Positions 33,511-41,113 of a stretch of DNA of 42,699 nt are shown in pieces. Positions within the stretch are counted from its first letter, which is position 1. Each line of letters opens with the position of its first letter. The notes under the pieces were generated by a model that was not told where the DNA came from, ran no database searches, and saw only the letters and a list, made by a program, of their open reading frames with translations. The DNA is taken from assembly GCA_900757285.1 (NCBI GenBank), contig CAAENI010000025.1, positions 1 through 42,699 of the forward strand, in the 5' to 3' direction. The position numbers and the translations under genes were made by a program. The DNA comes from an uncultured Collinsella sp. Lineage in GTDB: Bacteria > Actinomycetota > Coriobacteriia > Coriobacteriales > Coriobacteriaceae.

Positions 33511-34131
33511 TTACACCTCGCCCTCCCTGCAAGCAGGTTTTTCGCTGGGCGAAATCACCTCGTCCACCAAGCCCAGCTCTAGGGCGCGCTTGGCGTTGCA
33601 CCAGCAGTCGCGCTCGGTGAGCTCATGGAACTCCTGCGCGCTCAGGTTGCCATGCTCGGCCAGCAGCTCGTCCAGCTCGGCGCGCATGGCCGCTGTATGC
33701 TGGGCCACAATCTCGATATCGGTCTGCTGCGCCATGCCTGTGCCGCCCATCAGTTGGTGGATGAGCACCTGCGTGTGGCGGTACACCTGGCGGTGGTCAC
33801 CGCAGGCCAAAATCACCGCGGCCATCGAGGCCACGACGCCCTCGCCCACCGTGATCACGGGGCAGTCGAGCGACTGCATGGTGTCGATGAGCGCCAGCCC
33901 CGCCGTAACGCTGCCGCCCGGGCTGTTGATGATGAGGATGATGGGCTCGGCCGCGCTTTGATGTTCCAGCACCAGCATGGACTTAATGAGGCCGTTGCAG
34001 GTTAGGTCGTTGACCTCGCCCTCCAGCAGCAGCACGCGACTGTTGAGCAGCTCGCTTGCCATATCTACGGCGGCAACGCGACCGTCCTTAGACTTCTTGA
34101 TGATGCTGGGTTCACGATACATAACGGACAT
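33511..34131 (-). CDS. clpP: ClpP-family serine protease
   Basis: A 206-residue ClpP with the catalytic triad readable: Ser102 in VGEGVVASMAA, His125 in VLIHQLMGG, and Asp175 in LTERDCWCNAKRA. Also present are IILIINSPGGSVTAGLALID and the closing GLVDEVI. Typical ClpP has GQAASMGA and ERDxFMxxxEA, so this copy is diverged (GEGVVASMAA; CWCN) and is likely an accessory paralogue rather than the housekeeping subunit. The N-terminus is about 25 residues longer than usual. AAGGGA lies 7 bases before the ATG. A terminator separates it from the upstream VirD4-like gene, so it has its own promoter. Confidence 0.85.
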   Translation of the reverse strand: MSVMYREPSIIKKSKDGRVAAVDMASELLNSRVLLLEGEVNDLTCNGLIKSMLVLEHQSAAEPIILIINSPGGSVTAGLALIDTMQSLDCPVITVGEGVVASMAAVILACGDHRQVYRHTQVLIHQLMGGTGMAQQTDIEIVAQHTAAMRAELDELLAEHGNLSAQEFHELTERDCWCNAKRALELGLVDEVISPSEKPACREGEV

Positions 34132-34173
34132 GGTAATTCCCTTCTAAACGGAATCGGTAAGGAGGCAAAACGG

Positions 34174-34210
34174 GGCCGCACGGTTTACGGCTAATGGAAG
34201 CCGTGCGGCC
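34174..34210 (-). terminator. Terminator after the VirD4-like gene
   Basis: A 10-bp perfect GC stem (GGCCGCACGG at 34174-34183, CCGTGCGGCC at 34201-34210), followed on the minus strand by CCCCGTTTTG, 36 bases past the stop of the VirD4-like gene. An inner alternative stem (ACGGCT/AGCCGT) is also present. Confidence 0.7.
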
Positions 34211-34245
34211 AAATAAGCAAGATGGAGCACGCGAAGCCGCAAGGA

Positions 34246-35730
34246 CTAATCCCTCAGCCACTTGGCCGCATTGGGATGATCACCGCAAAAATACTTCTTG
34301 GCACGGAAGGGGCGCATGCCGGTCACTTTGACCAGACAATCGGCGCGCGGCATAAGCCCCACCTCGCCCGGGGTTATCACGCAACCGCGCACATCGACGG
34401 CAGTGCGCTCGGCGCCCACATAGTTGGTGCCCAAAACCGACTCGCCACACAGCTCGCTTATGTAGTTCTGCGTCGCGATGTTGCTGCCGCCGCCCATGTA
34501 GACCAAGCTGTCGCAGTTATCGAGGATGGTATGAGCTGTGGTTTCGCCATACACACCATCGAGCTGGCTCAACGACTGCGCGCACATCAAAAAGCTCATG
34601 CCACGGCTGCGCACGGTCGCAATACTCCGCTCAAAATCGGGGATGCGGCCCACGTTGGGAAACTCATCCAGAATAAACTGCACGCGGCGCTGCAAATGCC
34701 CACTAGGGCTGGCGTCGGCGCGGCGCTGGGCCAGGTTAAACAGCTGCTTAAGGGCAACGTTGGCAAGCCATGCATTGGTCGAGTCGTTGTCGCTCACCTT
34801 AAGATCGATTACGCGCTTGCCCTCGTCGATACGGTCAAGACGCATTCCATCTTTCTCATAGACGCGCATGAGCTGGGGAGTCTTAAGCCGCGAGATGGTC
34901 GCATTGAGTGTGATCAGAATACTCTTAAGCGTCCTATCGGCTGCTCCGCGAAAATCGCGGTACTGCTCAACGCCATACAGGTCCGCGTTCGCCGACTCAT
35001 ACCTGCCAAGAAATTCCTTGGACTCCACCTGCCCCACAAGGTAGTCCAACGGAAATCGGCCCTCGCCATCTCCCGTGACCTTGATGAGCGCGGCCAGCTT
35101 AAAGACGTTGTTCATCTTAAGGTAGCGGCGCGGAGCCGTGGGATCCCCACCCGGCACAAATGTGCCGGCAAGGCACTCCAAAAGGAACAGGATTCCAATA
35201 ATCGCTCGGAGCAGCAGATCGCTCGCGTTGTCCCAAAACGGGTCGTTCCTAAAGCTGCGCCCATCAGGATCGACCCCCTCCATGATTGCCGCCACTGTGG
35301 TGGGGATATCCTCGACATCCATCACGTAACGCAGAGGGTCGTATCCGGCCGACCGCTCGGGATTAACAGTATCGAGAACCGTTACCTCGTAGCCGTCCTC
35401 TTCAAAGCCTTTCCCCGTACGGCGCAGCAGCTCACCCTTGGTGTCTGTGACCACATAACAGCATTCGTGGTGATTGAGCAGGTTGGGCAAAACGAAACTC
35501 GCCGTTTTGCCGCTGCCGGTTCCGCCAAAGACAAACACGTTGTTGGACACGCTCGTCTCCCAGTGCTTATCGCCCTCGTAAAAAGCAACCGTGGCACCGT
35601 GCGCCAAGATCACATCGCGCTGCTCATCGCCGGACGACAGCGCCTGCATTTCCTCCTTGGTCGCCCACTTCTTGGTTTGATACTCCGTTTGCTGCGCGGC
35701 CTCGTAGCCGTACATCTTGATGACTGACAT
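34246..35730 (-). CDS. VirD4/TraG-family ATPase (orphan coupling protein)
   Basis: A 494-residue protein of the Type IV coupling-protein family. Walker A GGTGSGKT is at residues 69-76, followed by SFVLPNLLNHHECCYVVTDT and KGELLR; Walker B is VQFILDEFPNVG, then RSRGMSFLMCAQSLSQL and a C-terminal PFRAKKYFCGDHPNA. Such proteins pump substrate DNA to a conjugation channel. Here the usual N-terminal TM helices are absent and no relaxase, VirB4 or other transfer gene is visible, so the role may be different, for example a soluble DNA motor. The ATG at 35730 has AAAGGGG 8 bases upstream, favoured over the upstream start at 35817. It follows the 305-residue gene by 38 bases. Confidence 0.82.
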   Translation of the reverse strand: MSVIKMYGYEAAQQTEYQTKKWATKEEMQALSSGDEQRDVILAHGATVAFYEGDKHWETSVSNNVFVFGGTGSGKTASFVLPNLLNHHECCYVVTDTKGELLRRTGKGFEEDGYEVTVLDTVNPERSAGYDPLRYVMDVEDIPTTVAAIMEGVDPDGRSFRNDPFWDNASDLLLRAIIGILFLLECLAGTFVPGGDPTAPRRYLKMNNVFKLAALIKVTGDGEGRFPLDYLVGQVESKEFLGRYESANADLYGVEQYRDFRGAADRTLKSILITLNATISRLKTPQLMRVYEKDGMRLDRIDEGKRVIDLKVSDNDSTNAWLANVALKQLFNLAQRRADASPSGHLQRRVQFILDEFPNVGRIPDFERSIATVRSRGMSFLMCAQSLSQLDGVYGETTAHTILDNCDSLVYMGGGSNIATQNYISELCGESVLGTNYVGAERTAVDVRGCVITPGEVGLMPRADCLVKVTGMRPFRAKKYFCGDHPNAAKWLRD

Positions 35731-35768
35731 GTCACGGCCCCTTTCTTGTCGATAGTTCTGTTTAGTTG

Positions 35769-36686
35769 CTAGGAAATACGGTCGACGCTTACACCCTCCT
35801 TGGGGCTCGTCGTACACGGCAACTTGACCGCGCCGTCAATCAGACGCTCGGTTTGCGCCACATAGCTCTCGCGCGCCGCAATTGAGACTGATCCGTCGCG
35901 CAGATACGCAAGCAATGCATTAATCATCAGCTTGTCGAGCAGGTCGTATCCCTTGGCCTGAGCGCAGTTGAGGAGATAGCGGTCCTGGAGCCCCCGTACC
36001 TTAGTTGCCAAATCGATTTCCATCTTTTCCTCCATGTAATAAAAGTTCTGCCGATTGTCCGAAAGTGCCTCATACGGGTATTTGACGCATAGCTCAAAGT
36101 TGAAACGCGGACTCGTATCGAACACGCGTTGCTGAATCACGCGGTAACGTTCGAAAAACATGACGACATCGTCTTCGTCCGCCGTAAAGCCACGCGATCC
36201 GTCGCGATGCACGTGGTCGTAGGGCCTTTTGTGGTCGGTATGACGCACAAAGCGAGACGGAATAGATCCACCTTTTTCGGACGAGTACTTCATACCTGTC
36301 GAAACCTGCTCAAACATGAGCACGCCGCTCGATTTAAAGCGCGGATTGCTTCCGTGCCGAAACAGGCTAATTAAGATGGCCATGCAGCGCATGCAGTTAT
36401 CGCGCTGGGGAAAGTACAGCGACAGCAAAGCGAGCGCCGCCGCGGCCAAAAGCTCGCGAGCCTCGTGCACATCGTCTCGATACTGCTCGGGCACCAGCCC
36501 GGGAATATCGGGCGAGTGCTTTTCCAGCACGCCAACAAGTGCCTTAGCGAGGCGCTCAACGTTCTCTTCACCGCAGTACGGATACGGAAACGGCTGCTCT
36601 GCCTTCTCGTTCTTTGCGCACATACTACGGAGATCCTCGTCGAGTGTGTTGAGGATTGCCTCGTAGATGCTGTCTTCGCTCTTCAT
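35769..36686 (-). CDS. Hypothetical protein encoded with the VirD4-like gene
   Basis: A 305-residue soluble protein (MKSEDSIYEAILNTLDEDLR; a helical centre with ELLAAAALALLSLYF; then VRHTDHKRPYDHVHRDGSRG and VMFFERYRVIQQRVFDTSPR). I do not recognise a family. The middle helix is hydrophobic but too short and polar-flanked for a clear TM segment. A GGAAG site lies upstream of the ATG. It is first in a two-gene unit with the VirD4-like ATPase, divergent from a methylase-like/HsdS-like gene across 286 bases, and probably a partner of the ATPase. Confidence 0.65.
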   Translation of the reverse strand: MKSEDSIYEAILNTLDEDLRSMCAKNEKAEQPFPYPYCGEENVERLAKALVGVLEKHSPDIPGLVPEQYRDDVHEARELLAAAALALLSLYFPQRDNCMRCMAILISLFRHGSNPRFKSSGVLMFEQVSTGMKYSSEKGGSIPSRFVRHTDHKRPYDHVHRDGSRGFTADEDDVVMFFERYRVIQQRVFDTSPRFNFELCVKYPYEALSDNRQNFYYMEEKMEIDLATKVRGLQDRYLLNCAQAKGYDLLDKLMINALLAYLRDGSVSIAARESYVAQTERLIDGAVKLPCTTSPKEGVSVDRIS

Positions 36687-36972
36687 GAATGCTTCTTCCT
36701 ATCCGGTTGCAGATGTTTGTCGGTAAGTTTGTTCTAAGTTTTAGAATGATTTGACGTGTGGGCCAGAAACGTCGCCTAGCCTGTGGTTTCGTAAGTAAAA
36801 TTACTCTGCCGATAGCGCGATTTGCCTAAAGGCTGTCTAGCTGTGGCATCAAACAGTTGGTATTGAATTGGTTTGGATTGCTTCGAGGATAGCACAGTGT
36901 GCTGTTCTCGTCATTAGAAATTTTCGAAATATTCTGTTAACATATATCCCACTAAGAAGAAAGGGCATACGT

Positions 36973-38406
36973 ATGTACGAATCCGCGTTCTCTTTGCCAC
37001 GCCTCACCGCTGCCATCATTTCGCGCGCACTCAATCTGGAACAAGGCAGTCGCTTGCGCGTCGTTCGACTACCCGATTCGCTCGATGCCGACCTGCTCAA
37101 TACGTGCCTCTTCATGAATAAAAGCGTCTTTCCCAGCATTTGCGAACTTGAACCAGGAGAGCGGGACGACGTCGACGGCCCCGCTCCGGTGCTTATCGAC
37201 GCTACGGGCTATCACCGCAATACTCACGACAAAGAAATTCGCTTATGCGAGGCCCTTATCAACGATCTGGAGCCGGGCTATTTAGGCTTTTGCGATTGGG
37301 ACCCCTTTGTTTGGTGCCTCTATGCGCTCGCGCTTTCCGGTCGAAGCAGGGCAGCGGTATTACTGCCAGCAAGTCTAATAGATAAAGCCGAGCAGGCGCG
37401 CACGGTTCTCATGCGCGAAGGACTCATCGAGCGTGTCGTCTATTTCCCGCACAGCGAACCCAGCAGTTACAAGATGTGCGAGCTCATCGTCTTGTCAACG
37501 GAGAACCGCAGCGTCACATTCCACAACCTGTCCAGCTTCACTCGCTACATGTTGCCAACCCCCGCGAACGAAGAATCCTGCCCGCCCCTAGCTATTGCAC
37601 CGGATTGGTCCCGCGTTAGCCTCGCTCAACATCAGACCTCTCCCATAGAGACAATCGTTCTCGAGACGCGTGAGCTACTCCAGCACCATGCCCCACTCTC
37701 GTGGGGCAAAATCAGCCTTATCAGCCTTACCCGAAACTACAGCGCCACGCTTGGTGACGCTTTTACGCGAGTGGCACCATTCATGCCCCGCGAGAGCACC
37801 ACATCGAACGACGTTGATGCGATCGAGGTTCGCCGCATCTCATCTCAGGATTTTCAAGACGGCAACCTTCTGCCCGCAGACGCTGTAGAAAGCGCAAACG
37901 GCTCGGATTCCAAAATCGTAAAGGTGAACCCCAGCGTTCTCGATCGCTACGAACTCCGCGCTGGAGATATCGTCATGCCACGCATGCTGGGTCGCTACGG
38001 CGCGTCCAACCTGCTCGTCGTCAGCGCCGATGACGCGAAGCAACACCTGGTTGCTTCGCATAACACCACCGTCATTCGCCCGTCGTTCCAAACGATGACC
38101 GAAGAGGAGCGCGTGGTGTTTTCGGAGATAATCGTTGGATACCTTACAGAAGGCCATGGAGCGCAGCTGATTCAAGCATTAACCGAAGCAGCCAGCATCC
38201 GCGCCATCCGCCCTAACGACCTGTTCGAGATCGAAGTCCCGCCAGCGCTCGACCCGCGCACGCGCGAGTACAGCGAATCCATCAATCGCTTCGCCGAGGT
38301 CGTAGACGCAAAGAAACAAGCCGAGGCTGCCATCGCCCAAGCCCAGCGCGACCTCGAAGTCGCAAAGAAGGCCGTCACTCTGGTGGTCGACCAGACCTGC
38401 GAATAG
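36973..38406 (+). CDS. Second catalytically degenerate methylase-like/HsdS-like protein
   Basis: A 477-residue protein with the same layout as the one at 22565-24208. The methylase-like half has SRAAVLLPASLIDKAEQART, LIERVVYFPHSEPSSYKMCE and LIVLST, typical of HsdM after its catalytic motif. The place of NPPY reads DWDPFVW, and no glycine-rich SAM loop is seen, so it is probably inactive. The second half starts like HsdS (TLGDAFTRV) and contains RAGDIVMPRMLGRYGASNLL, TTVIRPSF, and a closing coiled coil (AEAAIAQAQRDLEVAKKAVT). It probably binds a DNA sequence without methylating it. AAAGGG lies 8 bases before the ATG. It is divergent from the VirD4-like unit and ends at a hairpin. Confidence 0.55.
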   Translation: MYESAFSLPRLTAAIISRALNLEQGSRLRVVRLPDSLDADLLNTCLFMNKSVFPSICELEPGERDDVDGPAPVLIDATGYHRNTHDKEIRLCEALINDLEPGYLGFCDWDPFVWCLYALALSGRSRAAVLLPASLIDKAEQARTVLMREGLIERVVYFPHSEPSSYKMCELIVLSTENRSVTFHNLSSFTRYMLPTPANEESCPPLAIAPDWSRVSLAQHQTSPIETIVLETRELLQHHAPLSWGKISLISLTRNYSATLGDAFTRVAPFMPRESTTSNDVDAIEVRRISSQDFQDGNLLPADAVESANGSDSKIVKVNPSVLDRYELRAGDIVMPRMLGRYGASNLLVVSADDAKQHLVASHNTTVIRPSFQTMTEEERVVFSEIIVGYLTEGHGAQLIQALTEAASIRAIRPNDLFEIEVPPALDPRTREYSESINRFAEVVDAKKQAEAAIAQAQRDLEVAKKAVTLVVDQTCE

Positions 38407-38427
38407 CGCATAGGCAGTAGAAACGTC

Positions 38428-38466
38428 TTAAGCCGGCGACAGGAACTAATTCTGCCGCCGGCTTAA
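38428..38466. terminator. Hairpin between convergent genes
   Basis: An 11-bp perfect stem (TTAAGCCGGCG at 38428-38438, CGCCGGCTTAA at 38456-38466) lies between the HsdS-like gene and the convergent AbiEii gene, each about 10-20 bases away. T runs are short on both strands; it is probably a shared terminator. Confidence 0.6.
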
Positions 38467-38475
38467 CTATCTAGC

Positions 38476-39366
38476 CTATTCCCATCCCGTGGTCTGAGGA
38501 TTCCATTTGCGCACATTCGCCGAATGATTAAAGCACGGTGTATACAACCGATTGACAACCTCTTCTGCCCCAGCAATGTCCCCCGCGAGATCAAGTACCT
38601 CCGCCTGCCTCGCCATCTTTACGTACTGTGCAGAACCATTTTGTTTCCACCAGAGAGGCGCCACGAACTCTTCCGGCATTGCCACCTTGCGGACAGACGC
38701 TTCTTTCTCGACCCTCTCGACAAGCGTAGCCCCATCGACGAAGCAAGTTTTCGCGTACACCAAGATGTCGACTATATCCTTGATTCGCGAAGAGGCACGG
38801 CCCTCATGCATCTCTATCATTGCGAGCAATTTATCTGCAAGGGCACTCTCCACTCGGCATACTCGATAGTCGCAGACTGGGAGCCCCTCGATATTCAGAC
38901 GATCGATCGGCGCAAGAACCTCAGGCTCAAGTCCCCGCACTTCATCAATTACCAAGTCAATTGAAATTGGCTGTAGCTTCTTGGTTCCCATAAAGGGGGT
39001 GAACCACACCTTCGCACCGCACCGATACTCATCTTCTTCTTTGATCTGCTCTGCACGATCAAAGACGAACGAAACGAAATCCTCCAGATCAATCGAAGCA
39101 GCCTGCACCAGATCGACAATAGCCTCTTCGAGACTCTCCTCTTGAGCAACCAAGTCAATATCTCTTGTGACACGTGCATCGAGTGTTCGCGCCAGGACGC
39201 TTTGACCACCTTTAAGCACAAAACGGCAGTCATCTTCTGAAAAAACGCGACATAGGAAGCGATGAAAGTAGAAACCAACGATTGCCCGATTAGTATCCAT
39301 TGGTGATTCTCTTGCGGCATTCCTAACAGCCATCTCCAATGCGGCAGGCGTTTTGTACTTCACCAT
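38476..39366 (-). CDS. AbiEii-type nucleotidyltransferase toxin
   Basis: A 296-residue protein of the AbiEii/AbiGii family, the toxin of Type IV-style abortive-infection TA systems. The nucleotidyltransferase core is FVLKGGQSVLAR (GG at residues 53-54) followed by TRDIDLVA (D69, D71). Further conserved blocks are SIDLVID and ALADKLLAMIEMHEGRASSR. AbiEii enzymes transfer nucleotides (to tRNA in studied relatives) and arrest growth when phage infect. It follows the antitoxin gene by 15 bases and is co-transcribed with it. A GGAGG site is present 2 bases before the ATG, closer than ideal. Confidence 0.88.
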   Translation of the reverse strand: MVKYKTPAALEMAVRNAARESPMDTNRAIVGFYFHRFLCRVFSEDDCRFVLKGGQSVLARTLDARVTRDIDLVAQEESLEEAIVDLVQAASIDLEDFVSFVFDRAEQIKEEDEYRCGAKVWFTPFMGTKKLQPISIDLVIDEVRGLEPEVLAPIDRLNIEGLPVCDYRVCRVESALADKLLAMIEMHEGRASSRIKDIVDILVYAKTCFVDGATLVERVEKEASVRKVAMPEEFVAPLWWKQNGSAQYVKMARQAEVLDLAGDIAGAEEVVNRLYTPCFNHSANVRKWNPQTTGWE

Positions 39367-39381
39367 GTCCTCCGTTTCGCA

Positions 39382-40005
39382 TTACCCGTTCAGTACCATC
39401 AGCAAAGGCGCCATCAGCTCGCGTCGTTTGGCGGTTTTAGAGTTCTCTTCTACAAGATCCTTCAGCCGTTGTATATCGAGTCCACGTCCAAGCGCGTCGT
39501 GATAGGCATCGATAATTAATGAGGGATCCTCGCAATCGAGGCAAAGATCGACAAGCGTGCGCTCGGGTTTAGTTACCGGCAGGCCGTCGAGCCAAACGAT
39601 GTCCCGCTCAGCAATCTCGCGCTTTACAAAAGAAAGGGATTCGTTTCTTGTATTGATACGCGCGGGCGCGGTCATCCTATAGGGGGACAGGTAGAAATCG
39701 CCCATTTGCTGCAGGTTCGCCGCAGTCGTACCGCTCACTGCAATGCCGTCCCACTGGCGCTTTCTCTCCCACGCGCAAAGGGAGGGATTGGTGAGCTTCC
39801 AGAAAGCGTTGAGCTCGTCGGTGTCTCGGCGCTGTGTTCCAGACATCCGGTAGGCGCCGTGGCATATTCGTTCAAGACGCCCCGCACGACATGAGTGTGC
39901 CAGCGCATCTCGAGAGATGTCCATGCGAGCCGCCTGGGCTGTGGTGAACACGCCCTCGCTCTCGGAAAGCTCGCTTATCGCCGCTATGTTGCTAAAGTAC
40001 TTCAT
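39382..40005 (-). CDS. AbiEi-type antitoxin / autoregulator
   Basis: A 207-residue protein. An N-terminal winged-helix domain (GVFTTAQAARMDISRDALAH, then LERICHGAYRM) matches the AbiEi family; the C-terminal antitoxin domain has VTKPERTLVDLCLDCEDPSL and RGLDIQRLKDLVEE. These proteins neutralise the AbiEii toxin and bind their own promoter. The ATG at 40005 starts right at the transcription start predicted from a good promoter; the ORF upstream to 40056 would run through that promoter. There is no ribosome binding site, as expected for a leaderless mRNA. Confidence 0.85.
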   Translation of the reverse strand: MKYFSNIAAISELSESEGVFTTAQAARMDISRDALAHSCRAGRLERICHGAYRMSGTQRRDTDELNAFWKLTNPSLCAWERKRQWDGIAVSGTTAANLQQMGDFYLSPYRMTAPARINTRNESLSFVKREIAERDIVWLDGLPVTKPERTLVDLCLDCEDPSLIIDAYHDALGRGLDIQRLKDLVEENSKTAKRRELMAPLLMVLNG

Positions 40006-40011
40006 GCTGCA

Positions 40012-40039
40012 ATTATAGGATATTTTCATACTTTTGCAA
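40012..40039 (-). promoter_or_regulatory. Promoter of the AbiE operon (leaderless)
   Basis: On the minus strand TTGCAA (40034-40039), a 16-base spacer and consensus TATAAT (40012-40017) are followed by 6 bases and the ATG of the antitoxin. Transcription would therefore start at the start codon. Confidence 0.7.
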
Positions 40040-40124
40040 CGTGATTTTTGATCCATGAGATCCGTTTGCCTTGTTTACCCCATTTCTGACGCCGTTTTGC
40101 ACCGGCACCCCATCCCCCGCTATT

Positions 40125-40305
40125 GAGGTCTAATACTTTTCCGCGAAGTGAACGTCTGTTTTTTGGCCCCCTGGAGCATCCGCATTTTTCAACGGCATAA
40201 ACGCAGGATTCTGGCACCGAAACCGCAGGAAACGGCACCTCTAAAGTGTCGATGCTTCGAGGGTCCGATTTAGCTCGTTCACTTCTCGGAAAAGTATTAG
40301 ACCTC
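40125..40305. repeat. 181-bp element with 30-bp terminal inverted repeats
   Basis: Bases 40125-40154 and 40276-40305 are reverse complements with one mismatch in 30 (GGTCTAATACTTTTCC at the outer part, GAAGTGAACG at the inner). Further in, a looser inverted pair continues (GGAGCATC against GATGCTTC). There is no ORF. The whole could be a MITE-like non-autonomous element or form one long RNA hairpin. No clear target duplication was seen. The rest of 40057-40552 has only the promoter and leader of the next gene. Confidence 0.6.
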
Positions 40306-40407
40306 GTCGGCAGCAGCCCAAAAGGCGAGTCGTTTCTCCCCCGCGCAACCCAATAGACACATTCCGCTCCTCCCTCACGCCACCCAAAAACTCATCCAAC
40401 ATTAATC

Positions 40408-40435
40408 TTGGCTCAAGAATCGCTTAATCTATAAC
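40408..40435 (+). promoter_or_regulatory. Promoter of the DUF4342 gene
   Basis: TTGGCT (40408-40413), a 16-base spacer and TATAAC (40430-40435) lie 117 bases before the ATG, giving a GC-rich leader of about 110 bases with a hairpin (CGCCCGGGC against GCCCGGCG) just before the ribosome site. Confidence 0.5.
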
Positions 40436-40552
40436 CTGCACTATAGAGTTCGACCAAGGGCGGGCGGCGCCGCGCGACGCAGGCCGCCGAACGCAACGCT
40501 CGCGCCCGGGCAAGTCGCCCGGCGTCGCGCCCATCGAACGAAGGGACAGGTC

Positions 40553-41095
40553 ATGGACGACCTCGAAAAAGTTGAAACCATCCGCACCAAGTGCAACGTG
40601 AGCTACACCGATGCCAAGGCCGCGCTCGACGCCGCCGATGGCAACGTTTTGGACGCCATCATTTGGCTCGAGTCGCAGGGCAAGACCCAGACCACGTCGG
40701 TGCACGCTGCCACCGAGTCCGCGCCAGTCGATGAGCCCTCTGCCGAGATGGTCGCCGCGCAGGCAGCCTACGAAAAGTCGAGCGAAAAGACTGACTTCTC
40801 CAAGAAGATGGACAGCGTGTGGGAGTACCTCAAAAAGCTCTTCCGCCTGAGCCTGGACACCAAGTTTATCGCCACGCGCCGCGATGCGATCATCCTCAAC
40901 ATTCCCATCCTGATCCCCATCATCGCCTTGTTTGCCTGGGGCGCCACGATATGGTTGATGCTGCTTGGCCTGTTCTTTGGCATGCGCTACCGCATCGACA
41001 GCGACGGCGATGTGCCCGGCAGTATCAACAACCTTATGAATCACGCCGCCGACGCCGCGGACGACATCAAGCAAAATCTCAACGACGACAAGTAA
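40553..41095 (+). CDS. DUF4342 protein with UBA-like domain
   Basis: A 180-residue protein. Residues 3-43 form a UBA/TS-N-like three-helix fold (LEKVETIRTKCNVSYTDAKA, ALDAADGNVLDAIIWLE). After a polar linker comes a DUF4342 region with a hydrophobic pair (LNIPILIPIIALFAWGATIW, LMLLGLFFGM) and a polar tail. It is probably a small membrane protein of unknown role. GAAGGGA lies 7 bases before the ATG. It is 18 bases upstream of a response-regulator gene, so the three genes to the window edge are likely one operon. Confidence 0.8.
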   Translation: MDDLEKVETIRTKCNVSYTDAKAALDAADGNVLDAIIWLESQGKTQTTSVHAATESAPVDEPSAEMVAAQAAYEKSSEKTDFSKKMDSVWEYLKKLFRLSLDTKFIATRRDAIILNIPILIPIIALFAWGATIWLMLLGLFFGMRYRIDSDGDVPGSINNLMNHAADAADDIKQNLNDDK

Positions 41096-41113
41096 TCGTA
41101 GACGGGGGCACAT

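Noticed and set aside
34222..35727. 501-codon ORF opposite the VirD4-like gene
   Set aside because: The opposite strand has clear Walker motifs and a ribosome site; this one has neither.
33511..38406. Integrative conjugative element, suggested by the VirD4-like gene
   Set aside because: No relaxase, VirB4, integrase, att-like direct repeats or oriT-like features are visible in the window.
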